64,000 bases of DNA from Mimachlamys varia (Eukaryota; Mollusca; Bivalvia; Pectinida; Pectinidae). Positions 11,235 through 23,639 of this stretch are shown one piece after another (positions within the stretch are counted from its first letter, which is position 1; each line of letters starts with the position of its first letter). The translations under genes and the position numbers were made by a program. The stretch lies in assembly GCA_947623455.1 (NCBI GenBank), contig OX392530.1:4439501-4503500 (forward strand), written 5' to 3'. The notes beneath the pieces are model-generated. The model was not told where the DNA came from. It worked only from the letters and a program-made list of their open reading frames with translations, and searched no databases.

Positions 11235-12282
11235 TAAGAAACAATTTATGCATGTGGAACATTTTTCAGTCTTTAGCATGTAATTATTTTCTTTGCTCAA
11301 CTTTGTTTTAAAAAAATGTAGCCCCTTTCCTTGTCTCATCACCTTTGAAGTCAAAGTACGTGAGGTTGTCGTATTCACTTGATTATTTTAATGGTCTGAT
11401 TATTTGAAAGATAAAAATGGAGTTTTAATAACAAAAGTTATAATAAGGTTCCCCCACCCCACCCCCCACACACACACCTTTTAATATCCGTAATGTAATT
11501 TTCTTGCACACCTCTGCAGCACTTCTCCTGCATTGACGTCCTGTTTTGTTTGATAAAAAGCACTGATACGCTTCCCACCTAACCGATAATATAAAGGTGT
11601 ATCCTTTTAATAGATACCTGTATATATCAGGTATTGATAGCGCTTCAATATGTATAAGCTGTCATCAACATGTAAAGGTCAGGTGAATGTCAGTTAGATT
11701 AAAAGGTGTCATCAAAGTAATTATCTCTGACATTTCGCATAGGTTATCAACTTTCAAATGAATCCAGACAATTGGTTCACCTACGTTAGTGAACAATTTT
11801 CAAAGATTACCTTAACGTTATCAATATGGACTGTTTTATATTGTTCGCGTTTTTGCAGGTAGGGTTGATAAATAGATTATATATGGAAAAAACATGTACA
11901 AAAATAAATGACAATCGCTAACCAACCCGAATCAGTATGCATTTATAGATTAAGTCTTTAGGAAAATGCATGCAATATACATGTATGTATATCCAAGAAC
12001 AAGCGAGTATGCAATGATGCTACATGCTATCGTTATTTAGCCCTAGTTGATTAAGCTATTATCGCCAGGACATTTTAACAATGTATGAAGATAACGGGAT
12101 ATTGACATATCAAACAAAACAATCTAGGTCAAATATTTAAGCCACTCGATTGTAAATATACTTGAAGAGAAGCGTGTTAATTTTACAGAAAAGTATACAT
12201 ATGAGTTTGCAAATCATCCATGTTTATTTTAATGTTTGTGTAAGAAAGAAATGTTTTCTCATCTGTAGTTGTAAAAAAATTA
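11235..12282. other. No gene recognised
   Basis: Contains a C/A-rich simple stretch at about 11452-11478 and nothing else I can assign. Confidence 0.5.
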
Positions 12283-12530
12283 AAAGACCAACAAAGTATC
12301 AGCACAACCATAGTACGAACTCGAAATCCATACAAATTATGACAGATATAGACACAGGAGAGATTCAGACTTGAAAAAGACAAAATAATAAGACCAGATG
12401 TTTGGAAAGAGTAAGCGTCTTTTGCTTCATCGACGAAAACCGCCATGTAAATCTATGTCACATTCATGGAAATTCTATGTTCGCAAAGTGATACCTGAGG
12501 TTTTATTATCAATTATAACAATAACTGAAA
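12283..12530 (-). mobile_element. PLE 3' tail, minus strand
   Basis: Reverse-complement tail. AACCATAGTACGAACTCG marks the 3' end; AATAATAAGACCAGATGTTT, GTAAGCGTCTTTTGCTTCAT and CGCCATGTAAATCTATGTC follow toward higher coordinates. Confidence 0.75.
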
Positions 12531-13657
12531 TTAATATTAACACCCTGCTTAAACCGTAAAAAAACCGATAGTCCTCCCAGCTGTAATTGTAGAAAATGTG
12601 CACTGTGCTTCACTAAAATAACGTATAGAGCTTTCACAATCATGGACAATTATACGATCTTAAACACTATAAAAATAATTAATTATGAAGTAAATTTACG
12701 ATGTTAAATATTGAATTTAAATGATCGGATCAGTGTTATAAACCAGTTGCCTGGAGCTAATCTGAATGTACTGCTATTGTAACTTGAAATGCATTTTTAC
12801 TACACTTTCTTGTCTTCATTCAATGTGTTCCAAGCAGTTTTTACGATATTGCTGAGGTTTTCATTCTATATGGTCCAAGCTCCTGATTAGCAAAAATGTT
12901 TGATCAAATATACTGTCATCTTTATAGGATGTTACGTCATCTATCTTTATAAAACCGAGCATGCTGCCTCGTTCTACCAAACTAAGAACATCATACTCTT
13001 TCCCCCCTTTCAAACGTAACACAAATTTATTGGATTAAGGTCTGTCGGCTATGGTGCTTTTAGAAGTGATACACTTTAGCATTTCTCATTAGCTGTTCGC
13101 CGTACAACGAAAGACGTAATAGGGTTCCCGCCTGTGACAGGATGACATTGGCGATCATGAAATTAACACGGTGTTCCAATGACGTAATTACTAAAACTCT
13201 GCGCCCCTGTACGTGCTGGTATTACCAGCAGACAGCAGCCGCTTCAGTCAGGCTTACTCGCCTGATGCGTTTGATAGAATATTCCAAGCTACCAGTTCTG
13301 TTACTCTAGCACTGCAACGATTTCGCTTGTACCGGGCCATGCACAGTTTAGACATATCGTGTCAATTTCGGTATATAGGCATATAAAGTTAAGTACAAAA
13401 CCACGTACAGTTATGTGACATGTATTACACTGTAAGACATATAGTATCATAGTAGGTTTGAATGCTTTTGTTAAGACAGATTATACAGGCTCAATTTATA
13501 ATTATGTTCCTTGTGTTAAGACATATCAAAACAGGCTCAGGATACATCTATGCTACTTTTGTTAGGACATATAACATCTCAGATAAGACATATGACGATA
13601 AGGTTTGTATTTAAATGTGAAAATATATCTTTCAAGACTTAAGCTTACAAACATAAT

Positions 13658-13828
13658 TAAGAGAACCGAAGCATCATCAAAACTGTAATCCGAACTCAGT
13701 ATCGATTAAACCAGGGGTAAAAGGAAAGATCGAATAGGAGAATCTTGGTGTAAAAGTACAAGAGAATAAGACAAGGTGTTGCAGAAGAGTAAGCGTTTTC
13801 CGCTAAATCGACGACACCCGCCAACATA
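13658..13828 (-). mobile_element. PLE 3' tail, minus strand
   Basis: Begins at the conserved terminus AAGAGAACCGAAGCATC, continues with ATCGATTAAACCAGGGG and AAAGTACAAGAGAATAAGAC, and ends at CGACGACACCCGCCAACAT. Confidence 0.8.
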
Positions 13829-16571
13829 ACGAGGTCCTTTCAGTATGCTAGTTTGTTTTGTTTTTCAGTGCTCGAGCAGGAGGTACATAGATTTATTATA
13901 ATAGTTAGTTCAATGGTTGTCGCCTATTTTGCTTCAACAGTTGGATACACCATTTCTACTTCCTCTGGTATATTCGATTCCGATATTTTTCCGTTTCCCC
14001 TATATACGTTATTCTATGGTATTATGCGTGTCTCGGTTGATATTGTACACTTAGAACATGGCGATTATGACAATGACACGTTCTGAAGCCCCTGAAGCTG
14101 GTTTCCAAAGACGATAAGTGTTTGACAATACTATCGCACCGAAGTACTCGTGTCTTCGAAGAGGGATTCTCGACAGCTGTACGTAGTCGATATTTCTATA
14201 CATCTTTGTAATTGTCGTGTACAATTTACAGTCTCATGTTAGTAAAAATCCTAGACGATTTGAAATAGGATAGGTTAGTTCTATAGACGACAATAGTTCG
14301 ATAGCCTATCCACCAGACGTTAGTCGTCTAGGCGCGAATATGTTCGAGGCATTTGGATAACTTGATGATCTTCATACAAATGTAACGTTTTTTTACATGA
14401 CCAATTTGGAAGAAATATAATGTCGATTGATTATTGCAACTGACGCAAATAAATGCATTGTATTTGATCAAAGTATAACCAATACTATACACAAGTCTTC
14501 GTATTGACTAAAATCACTTCCTTGAAAACGTAACTTCTTTGAACAATGTAAAGAAAACTGTGAAAATGTAATGGAAACTGTGAAAAATGTAAAGAAAACT
14601 GTGAAAATGTTATGGAAACTGTGAAAAATGTAATGGAAACTGTAAAAAGCAATGGAACTATGAAAAAAGCTTTATTCCGTACTGGTGAAAACTTCAAAGC
14701 GTATTAAATGAAACAAAGCCATATTTCCTCTATTCTTATTTAATTTTTTTTCCTAAAAAAAAAACCCCAGAAAAATCGTGTTCTTACTTTGTATAAACAT
14801 ATCTGTAATGTACGTTACATGAAAACAAGAAATAATAACTTTAGATATAGATTATTTATGAACCAATCTGTCTGAAAGAGGGCTGCCTTCATACATCATT
14901 ACACATGCATGTCCGTGTCTAAATTTAGAACCAGAGTTACGTCGCGAGTCTGACCTCCGCTCGTGTTTCTATTTAGTACCCACACCATTTCCAGTTTTTA
15001 TACCTACAACTGTGCATTGTACCTGCCTTGCTTTGCCACAGATAATGTTACTGACGTCTGCTTGAATATCTATAACAGTGAGGTCACCTAGCCACTTCGC
15101 TAATCTCACCAAGGTACACATTCAAGGAAATATATGCTCATGACAACTTATATATATGTCTTCTTATCTTCTCGAGGGTTTTAATTTTGCCAAACTTGCG
15201 AAAGCATCAAAACTTGCATTTACCACGTCGAGAAAAATTTTGGATGATGACCATATAATATGGTTTCACAATTATTTTGTGGTCCGCTAAATTAAACTCA
15301 TGCGAATAATTTTCTGACAGAAACATCCACAAAATGTAACAACATAACAATTATACAAAGTAAAGGAACAAACTGATCACACAACAATGTATGTTCATAT
15401 ATTTACACCTCTCCATTCTTGACCATAGTAAGCTCTGACTGCGAATATATTAGCGTATACGCAACGAAAAATGCTCGGCGGATTGATATTTGTTCAAATA
15501 TGGCGTCGTTCACGCCCCAGAGCAATAAGTATTCGCTGACGGCCATTGTTTGGTTCCTTCAAGATTTTGTAACATGGAACATATACCTTGGTATGTAATC
15601 AATTTCGTATGATTTTGAAAAATGGAACATATATGGAATCCATACGTCTGATTATACAATAAACTGTTTCCGGCAAACTTTTGATTCTAATGATGCACAT
15701 TCGAAATTCTTTGACGGTAACGCAAACATGGCGGCGCCCTGCAGTTCAAGCGTCTGACGTCGGACCGCGTCACAACCAGATCACTGTGTTAATGCATGTA
15801 CTTAACGACCGTTTAAAATAAAGAAATAAATTCGAAATGCTAGTAATCTTATTTAATACCAAATGTACAAATGATGTAATGAAAAACAATATCGTTGTTC
15901 ACTGTGGGATTACTAAACTTACCAATATATTGATGAAATTCAATTGGACTATATCATCTTAGCAACCACGGCCATCGTAGTTACCGTGTTAGTGACCCGC
16001 TTCGAATGCTTGTTCTTCGTATAACACTTGAAAACTAATAATTATGTAAGTATAAGGATTGTACCTCATTTTGACTGTGTATACGGTAGTATGCCCGCAG
16101 TTGGCAACGAACTATAGAGCGCTAACGCATGACTAAAGCATGACTGATTTCGTCTCACTTTATGTTCTTACTGTGTATGATATGAACGTTTGGCTTCGTC
16201 AGTCAATATGGAAACTCCAAGACAAAGCGTGTCCGAATATTTTCGAAGGGTTCGACAGAATTTTCAACGGATGTAGATGCAGATCAATAACTATTTTCAG
16301 ATATAAGTGTGTGCCAATGTAGATCACTGTGACGATATAATACTCAGCTTGTATTTAATAAAACGTTGGAAATGCAATTTATGGTTATAATTTTCTTAAT
16401 TCGATACTATCGCGACCCTCGTTATACAAGTACAATACTTAATACATTTGATTTGTGAAAGTATTCAAATGAGCAGGTCACTTACCTTTGAACATATTTT
16501 TCAATTAAACTTCGATACAAAATTTCACATACCCGATAACACTCTCACAGGTGTTTTAGGGAGGCTTAATA
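13829..16571. other. Gene-free stretch with a short tandem repeat
   Basis: No gene recognised. At 15729 an isolated AACATGGCGGCGCCC is followed by CAGTTCAAGCGTCTG, which resembles the motif at 57491-57515. A perfect GCGTATACGC palindrome lies near 15452. Frames at 13853-14086 and 16140-16322 have no family signature. Confidence 0.45.
14546..14675. repeat. About 20 bp tandem repeat
   Basis: Roughly six degenerate copies of AATGTAATGGAAACTGTGAA, with variants such as AATGTAAAGAAAACTGTGAA. The minus-strand open frame across it is an artefact of the repeat. Confidence 0.75.
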
Positions 16572-16925
16572 TAAGAAAATAAGGGAATATCGAAGGGTCA
16601 GCTAAAACCTAATCCGAACTCAAAATCGATTAAACTAGGGGCAAAATATGAACAAAGCAAATATTTACATGGTGCCCATTGTAAAAGTCAAGAGAATGAG
16701 ACGAGGTGTTCTGACACAGTAATCGTCTTCTGCTTTGCTTTATCGACGACATTCTCCTTGTAAATCTTGGTCACATTTAAGTTAATATCACGTCCTCAAA
16801 GTGAGAACCAAGTTATCATTTCCAATTTCAGCAAATAAGCACACTGATGATTATACTCAAAAAAATTCATCCCCATATCATACAAAGATACAAGGTATTT
16901 GTCAATGAGACAAAAAAAAACAGGA
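16572..16925 (-). mobile_element. PLE tail plus end of RT coding, minus strand
   Basis: Starts with the terminus AATAAGGGAATATCGAAGGG, passes ATCGATTAAACTAGGGGCAA and AACCAAGTTATCATTTCC, and reaches degraded C-terminal RT DNA (CATACAAAGATACAAGG, CAATGAGACAAAA), where homology stops. Confidence 0.8.
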
Positions 16926-18869
16926 AGGCATAAGATAGATTAGAATCTCGGAGTCGTTTTATCGATGTTAAAGGTTGTTCACATCAAAGAAGTAAAGATT
17001 TTCTGGCATTAATTATTCTTCTCATATACAATTTTGGAAAAAGAAGCTCATGGCAAAACATAAAGATAATTATATGTCAGTGTGATGGTTTGAGTGCTAT
17101 GATCAGTCAAATATACAAATTTGACAAAATATGTGATTTAAAGTGAATTTTGTAGTTTTGACCAATCGCAGGATTTATAATCTGAAATAAACTACCGTTC
17201 GCAGAAATGACAAAAATATGATTCCCTTTTATTTTATGGAAGTAAAACTTCTCCATCTTACTATTGGAAGAACTTTGGAAAACAATTTTACCCCTACCCC
17301 TTTGTTTCGTAATGAGGACATTTTTTTCCACTTTGCAGATTTAACGCTTAATATAAAAAGTTCTTCTATAAAGCTGTTTTTGTTATTCGCGGATCAAACG
17401 AATATGAGTTTTGCTTTCGTCATAAAAACGTCATAAACAATGAGGGAGGATGTATACTTCATGTTTGTGAAAGACGGATATTTACACATTCGACAGTTAT
17501 TTAGGGAGGCGCTAGAAAACTAATATAATCTCAAAGTTGTTTGGTGAATAGCATACTCAAATAGTCAGCACTCTAAGGATCGCAGTCATGACGCAATATC
17601 CAGAATTGTATTAGATGTCTATCAAAATGTTTAGCTTATTCTCGGGTTAAGCTTGTTTTCCATTTTTAGGAACCATGTCTGCCGAATCATAATATTTGTT
17701 CCTACCTCAGGACGAGAGTCACATTGCTTTTATTTGGGTCATGAATTTGATGTTTTCTGAAGATAGGTATATGGGAAATAATTCGTAGTTTTCTGAAGAC
17801 AAGGATCCGGCAAGAATTTGTTGTTTTCTGAAGACAAGGATAAGGAAAATAATTCCTTGTTTTCTGAAGACAGGGATCCGGCAAGAATTTGTTGTTTTCG
17901 TAAGTACATTGTAGATAAGATGCCATCTGGGAACAGTCTTTATCCGTTGTCATTTGGAGGTGTTCATTGGGTAATATACTTATGTTGTTATTTTGGGATG
18001 CTCGTTTTGTTGAGTGAGGATATCGATTCGTTCTTATTTGAAGTAAGAAGAATGCGAGTTGGTGTTTATTACTATTCTATACAACACAACATAATAATTC
18101 CGAATTGTCAACGACGCTTGATCTTTAGGGATAGGATGCTTTCTGAGATTTGTTCTAACTCGGATAATGACAGGTTGCTGTCAGAATATTGGTATTGTTG
18201 TTAAATAAAAGATTATAAAATTACATAATGTCATTGTGTACATTAAGTTTGTTAACGAGATGTCTACCAAACCAACGCGTCCATAGTATAACTTTCCCGA
18301 TCTTTTTCCTTTGATAATTTGAATATTCATTGATCAGTCGAAACTTAAATTCAAATATCTGTCTGCGCTTGGAATTAACTGCCTTTATATGGCCTCATTA
18401 CGAGCCAGTTGTGGCCGACAAATGCCAAACGTGGCTTTAACAAAAACATTCATCTTTGAAATATTGTAGAAGAAGCAGCAGGTGGATTTGTCACAGGAGA
18501 CAATGCTATCAGGGTTGAAAATGAAAATCGTAAAGCGCCAACTAATTAGGGAATTTACGGAGAGGGATATCTCTGCTTCAGTTGGTACCGCGCGTTTCAC
18601 TTCGATATTGTTTTTGTTCGAGTTGGTAGTGCTTCCTGATGTTAAGAAGATGAAGCAGCAAGCCGAAGGCTACTTTTCTCGTCAAGTATTCATCTCTCGT
18701 ATGCTGCTGTATAATTACAATCCATGGGTAGTTACACCGATTAGGAATAGGATTGGTATCGTATTGGTTCCAAAACAGTTCCCGTTTTACATACTTGTAT
18801 CTAACCAAATCATTTTGTACAAGAGGTCCGGAAACCTAAGTGGTCACCTGAGTTATATCAAAGGAGGGA
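16926..18869. other. No convincing gene; tandem repeat at 17.75 kb
   Basis: Several open frames occur (17702-17953 minus, 17818-18204 plus, 18482-18877 plus, 18385-18600 minus). None carries a recognisable domain, and the first two are driven by the tandem repeat. Confidence 0.45.
17752..17898. repeat. 35-36 bp tandem repeat of alternating units
   Basis: Four units, each beginning TTTTCTGAAGA. They alternate between a type ending GGAAATAATTCSTWG (units 1 and 3) and a type ending GATCCGGCAAGAATTTGTTG (units 2 and 4), implying duplication of a two-unit block. A fifth partial TTTTCG follows. Confidence 0.8.
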
Positions 18870-18991
18870 TGACGTAACACACACGAATATGCTTCACCTT
18901 TTTAAATTTAGTAATAGATCCAGAATGCCAACAAAATCAATTTAACTGCATCATACAGCTGTTTCGTCCTTCTGGGACTCGTCAGTACTAG
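18870..18991 (-). mobile_element. Retrozyme-like fragment, minus strand
   Basis: Reverse complement of the retrozyme body seen at 52.5-53.4 kb: GTAATAGATCCAGAATGCC corresponds to the GGCATACTGTATCTATTAC block, and GATGACGTAACACACACG to its end. It includes a hammerhead-like core at 18948-18991. Confidence 0.7.
18948..18991 (-). ncRNA. Hammerhead ribozyme relic, core intact
   Basis: On the minus strand: box CTGACGA (18985-18979), stem II GTCC-CAGAA-GGAC, box GAAA (18965-18962), short stem III ACAGCTGT, GTA triplet and TGATGC. The partner of TGATGC upstream is CTAGTA instead of GCATCA, so stem I pairs poorly. It is probably inactive or weak. Confidence 0.65.
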
Positions 18992-19343
18992 TACTGGAAG
19001 GAACTGAAGCCTCTATATATTTGTCGAGATATGATTAGGATATTAACATGTAAACATTCCAAATATATTGTTTTGCTATTGCGGATGATTCTCACAAAGT
19101 TGTAATACTTTTTCTACTAAGGGAAACGGATGGCCAGGGAGTACTTGATCAATGTCCATGATGATTTTTCCATCCATACAGAGAAAACGAAAGTTGTATC
19201 TCGGAGTGTGGTGGAAAAAATGAAATAGAAATATAATGAACAAATACAAAAGGAAATTGATCAGAATATTTCACTTGAGCATAGCCCAACTGACCTGTAA
19301 ATGGGATATGAAAGCTAGGTCGGTTATAAACATACATTAGGGT
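18992..19343. other. No gene recognised
   Basis: No coding or repeat signature seen. The frame at 19149-19370 (minus) runs into the SINE. Confidence 0.5.
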
Positions 19344-19560
19344 GGTCGGGTGGTGCAGTGGATAGCGCACTTGCTTTTCATCAAGGCGGCCGGTGTTCGA
19401 TTCCCCGACCGGACGCGAAAAGGTATTGGGTCACCTACCCGACCTCATGGGTTTTCTCCGGGTACTTCGGTTTCCTCCCACAATAAAACCCATCGCGTGC
19501 TAACAACCGGGCCAACCATAATTAAATGATTAAAATAAGTTTATATTACATAAATTATGG
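19344..19560 (+). mobile_element. tRNA-derived SINE with intact head
   Basis: The head at 19344-19411 folds as a tRNA, with acceptor arms GGTCGGG and CCCGACC fully complementary. Box A is TGGTGCAGTGG and box B is GTGTTCGATTCC. The putative anticodon loop CTTTTCAT is irregular. The body contains GGTTTTCTCCGGGTACTTCG and GTTTCCTCCCAC, blocks common in invertebrate SINEs. The 3' end AATAAGTTTATATT matches the SINE at 10438. The attached body makes a SINE more likely than a functional tRNA gene. Confidence 0.85.
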
Positions 19561-20224
19561 AAACATGACAAGAAAGTTAGATAGGGTACACAAGTCTGGT
19601 GTATATGTATGACTATTGGTCTATGACGTATACCAATGTCTATCGTAGTACTTATGTTTATTGGTCTAATGATCTATAAGTCTTAATGTTTTAGTTTCGA
19701 TGTTGCTGTGATACATTTTCCCGCGTGTTTTGATGGATCTGTTTAATTTCCTGCAGACATCAGCTTACATCTGCCTATGTAATTTCCGTGTACTGCATGA
19801 GTTCAATGCCCTTGCTTTCTTCACATTTTATTACATTAAACGGCGATAGCACAAGCGTTATAAAATCATTAATTTCCGAACGTCTGTGATTGGTTACAAA
19901 CACACCACGTGACGTACAGATATGTGTAACAGGATATTGTTTCTGACATATACATGTACGCGTCCTCAATACAAAAGCACTGGCTGTCAGACACATAGAT
20001 ATCATTAGGTATATTAAACAGTACATCTCATGTTTATCACCATGGGGAAGGTATAGGGATATAGGCTGCTATTAGCTCACTATTATACTCAGCTACACGT
20101 GTTTTCAATCGTGTTCGGCTTGATTTACAGTATTAATTTCAACCTTAAAAGATTAGGTGTAACTTTTCCTACGTACAAGGTATTTAGAAAGTTTATTTCT
20201 GAATTACACATCGATTATTTAGTC
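19561..20224. other. No gene recognised
   Basis: AT-rich; the minus-strand frame at 19775-20026 has no recognisable product. Confidence 0.5.
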
Positions 20225-20400
20225 AAATACGTTATAGAATTTAATTTAATGGCTGGGGACCATCGTTTGTCACCTACCATCACTGACGAGTCCCAGAAGG
20301 ACGCAACAGCTGCATGGTGCAGTTAAATTCATTTTTTTTTGGCATAGGGTTTTACTAAATTCTTGAGCTGCAGTATGTGTTACGTCATCTTTAATATACA
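20225..20400 (+). mobile_element. Retrozyme-like fragment
   Basis: Shares ACCATCACTGACGAGTCC, GCAGTTAAATTCATTTTTT, a GGCATAGGGTTTTACTAAAT block and GTGTTACGTCATCTTTA with the repeats at 52.5-53.4 kb. Only the part around the hammerhead is preserved. Confidence 0.7.
20276..20320 (+). ncRNA. Hammerhead ribozyme relic, mutated core
   Basis: Box CTGACGA at 20283-20289, stem II GTCC-CAGAA-GGAC, and stem I ACCATCA against TGGTG (five pairs, one a wobble). The second box reads GCAA where GAAA is required. That substitution in the catalytic core predicts loss of activity. Confidence 0.65.
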
Positions 20401-21089
20401 ATGTACCTTTATTTGTTGGAAACCTCAATAGGAACATCTTGATTTATTTATGGAGTTGAGCAAACTTCACTTAGGCTTAGGTTCAGCAGCGATTGTCTAC
20501 AATGTATTTCTTCTTGACTATACACAATTTTGTCAATAATTTGTACTGAATCTGTATTAAGTGTCATTATATCGAGGTCATAATCAATCATATATATTTT
20601 TTCTTTATATATGAATGGTTATTGATGCATACATTTATGCAATATTTATTCTACTATTGATATAAAATAAGTAATACCGACTGTTTTTTCTTGGCCCGGA
20701 GAGAAGAACGAATGACTTTTATTGCGGGAGAAAACAATAAAACCCAGAGAAAACTCGTGTATATTATAGCTGGGCATGTAACCCAATACCTGTTCAGATC
20801 CGATCGGAAAATCGCGTTAGTAAAATGGGAGTGCGAAATTCAATTCTCTGTCCAACCCCCTTGTCATTTCCGAATCTATTTGATTCAAGCAAACCGTAAA
20901 CAAGTATTCGTTAAATACTTAATAGATGCTCGCTATTTTGGTAGTTTTTTTACTATCAAGTCTCTATAAGTTTACTGAGAGGAGCTAGTAACGGAAATTC
21001 AATGTATTTAGAAGAGCCAAAACTTGCACCTACGACAAAATCAAGGGTCGAGGTCAAATACGGGACATTTACAGTTACAAAGGTGTTTA
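20401..21089. other. No gene recognised
   Basis: Open frame 20691-20969 begins at a TTG codon and has no family signature. Confidence 0.45.
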
Positions 21090-21395
21090 CACAGAAATAT
21101 AAATACAAAGGTTACACTCATGACCTTCACAATGTAAAGGATACACTGTGCCAATGTTCCAGTTTATCAATGCACATTATCCAAAGAAATGTCAAACTAC
21201 TGACTATAACTGGACATTTAACTATAAACAAGAAGAAAAACTCGTCATATAACGGCCTACTGATAGACAATAAACACTCAACCAGGACAGAAAGCGTTAA
21301 ACTAATGCCTAATCAAGGCCAATAAACTCTCAACCAGGAAAGAAGTGTCATACTGCTGCCTATTAATTGACATGAAACAGGTAACCAAAACAAAA
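21090..21395 (+). repeat. Dispersed duplicate, copy 1
   Basis: Matches 22800-23040: GACCTTCACAATGTAAAGGA, CACTGTGCCAATGTTCC, GCACATTATCCAAAGAAATG, and reiterated AAACTCNNAACCAGGAMAGAA units. The internal CCAGGA-containing unit is itself repeated about every 50 bp. Nature unknown. Confidence 0.55.
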
Positions 21396-22799
21396 GCGCC
21401 TGGTTTCACTATCGTATCTATCAGTTTGCTGAGAGGATCGCGTCGTTGAAGCGATAAGGGGATTTAACCGCTATTTGAACCTGATACATCAACGGTTATT
21501 ATGGTTAAACGAAAAAAAACCAGATCAAATGTGTCGATGGACAGAGTGATTGGCACTGAATCGGCATAATAATGACGAGTATGATTAATTTGATATATAA
21601 CATGAGGGTAGAAAGAGAAGAAAAGCAAAAAACAAAATATGAAAATATCTATTTGCAAAGAATCAATATTAAGCCATTTTAAAATGCGGGTTTGCTCTTA
21701 ATAATTTAAATATAATTTTCGGTACAATAAAAGACAAATATGGAGCTCTTGACCCATCAAAAATCGCCTAACATCAATATATAAAAAAATTACAGTACCA
21801 GCTTATTTTGTATGTCGTAGAAAAGCAAAGATGCCGAAGGTTTTTCGCTTTTTCTGATATTTGATATGGTTATCAGTTTGACGCACATCATATATGCCTC
21901 TATTGCCAAGGATTATCACCCCGAGGTGAGTTGTAAAAGTTTCAAAGCAATAATTAAGATTAATAATAAGAAAATGTAATAGGGTTTCACCAGAGTAATC
22001 TCCGACGCTGACCTCTAGGTACACCTGCACTATCTTTTTAAACGTCATCATGCAATCTCGATTTCCCGCGTTGGGGTTGTGCTTAGTAGAACAGCCTTGT
22101 AAACAACGTCATCAAAAGCAATAGGCACAAAGCGCATACGTTGTAACTTAAGTGTATTACATGGATTTAACATTGAAAAGAAACGCATAGCCTATTGATA
22201 AATATGTATACAAGATAAGATTGAGTTCAAAAACCCATGATCATTTCTGTTTCGTTCCATTGTTTCACTTCACACCAGATCTTTCTTATGTTTATCATTA
22301 TCATTGAATCCGTTAAGATTTACTGTCAGAAGAACACCTTCATAATCGACTGATTCATAATAATCAGTTGATCCACGTTCTGACTGGTAAGGCCAGTCAT
22401 TATCAAATATTTGTCACCGACACAAAATAACCATGCAAAGAGTTTTGTAAGGACATAGACAGAAAATTAAAAGAAGAAGCAAGATAATATATGGTACCTT
22501 TCCCTACACGCAATGATCTATCCCAAAAAGAAAACTTTCAAAAATGTTAAAACAAAGGATACAGGTACATGTTTACCTACATAATCAACTTTTTCTTCAT
22601 TGTTACTTTTGTAAAATAAGCCACTTCTAAATAAAAAAAAACATGAAAAAAACAAAATTCGATTAAATTAACGGGACTAAATGCGTTCAAAATGCCCACG
22701 TCGGAAACACATTACCTAGACAATTAACTGATCCGAAAGCTAATACACAACCTTGACATTTATACAAATGTTCGAATGTCTTAAATGGAAATAAAAACA
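21396..22799. other. No gene recognised
   Basis: Short minus-strand frames (21464-21658, 21803-22051) lack domains. I searched this interval on the minus strand for further exons of the GPCR at 23.7 kb and saw none by eye. Confidence 0.4.
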
Positions 22800-23040
22800 G
22801 AAAACAGAAGACATGTAAAGGTTAACTCCACGACCTTTGTAATTCAAAGCATGCACTGTGCCAATTTAGGAATTATCTGCACATTATCCAAAACTATGTC
22901 AAACTACAGCTAAACTAAACTACTTTATTGACATTAAACTCGTTACCAGGAAAAGAAATGTCAAACAAAAGCGTATTTATTGACATTAATCTCGTAACCA
23001 GGAAAAACATGTCAATCTACATACTATTGGTTGCCATTAA
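22800..23040 (+). repeat. Dispersed duplicate, copy 2
   Basis: Second copy of the 21.1-21.4 kb repeat: GACCTTTGTAATTCAAAGCA, CACTGTGCCAATTTAGG, then ATTGACATTAAACTCGTTAC and ATTGACATTAATCTCGTAAC repeated. Confidence 0.55.
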
Positions 23041-23383
23041 CCTACTGTTGGTTACTTTATCATCTTTATTAAGAAAAAGAAACTTTTCGCGATATTAACT
23101 GATAAAATGGTGTTTTAACGCCAAGTTAATAAATGGTTGAGCATATTTACCTCACAACGTACCACTAAGAAAAAAAATCTCCCGGCAGTATACCTTAATA
23201 TTATGATGATATATATAAATACATATAAACTTCTATCAATTCATCATCGATGAAAACCACCTTACACTTGAAAAGTAAAGATTATGCATTTATAAAAGAC
23301 TGCACATAAAAACAACGTCTTGGCAAAGAGTTTCAACAGCAGAACAAAACTATAGAGATTGCAAATGTGCATTATTTGAATCA

Positions 23384-23577
23384 GGCCCCGGTGCCATCAA
23401 CATTCCTTAACTTAAGGAAACTCCTTAATTTAAAAATCTCCATAGGAAAGCATTACAGAATTGAAGGAAAGTTCATTAACTAAGGATTTTCCCCTTAACT
23501 TCTGTAATGCTTTCCTATGGAGATTTTTAGGTTAAGGAGTTTCCTTAAGTTAAGGAACGTTGATGAAACCAGGGCCA
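23384..23577. mobile_element. Foldback MITE (CCTTAACTTAAGG family), copy 1
   Basis: An almost complete palindrome of about 194 bp with arms of about 85 bp. The left arm reads CATCAACATTCCTTAACTTA and CTCCATAGGAAAGCATTACA; the right arm is its reverse complement, ending GGAACGTTGATGAAACCAGG. It has no coding capacity. It lies just downstream of the GPCR exon, inside the first intron. Confidence 0.85.
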
Positions 23578-23639
23578 GTTGTCGAATCAGCACCAAAACA
23601 ATAGCACAAAACAGAAAAACAAGATTTGTCGAGACTAAC

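Noticed and set aside
17818..18204. 128-codon frame beginning MLFSEDKDKENN
   Set aside because: Its start lies in the 35-36 bp tandem repeat and the rest has no recognisable domain.
18482..18877. 131-codon frame beginning at a GTG codon
   Set aside because: The start is not an ATG, no domain is visible, and its end runs into the retrozyme fragment.
19344..19411. Functional tRNA gene
   Set aside because: Acceptor pairing and both pol III boxes are good, but the anticodon loop is irregular, and a SINE body and 3' tail shared with 10438-10636 follow.
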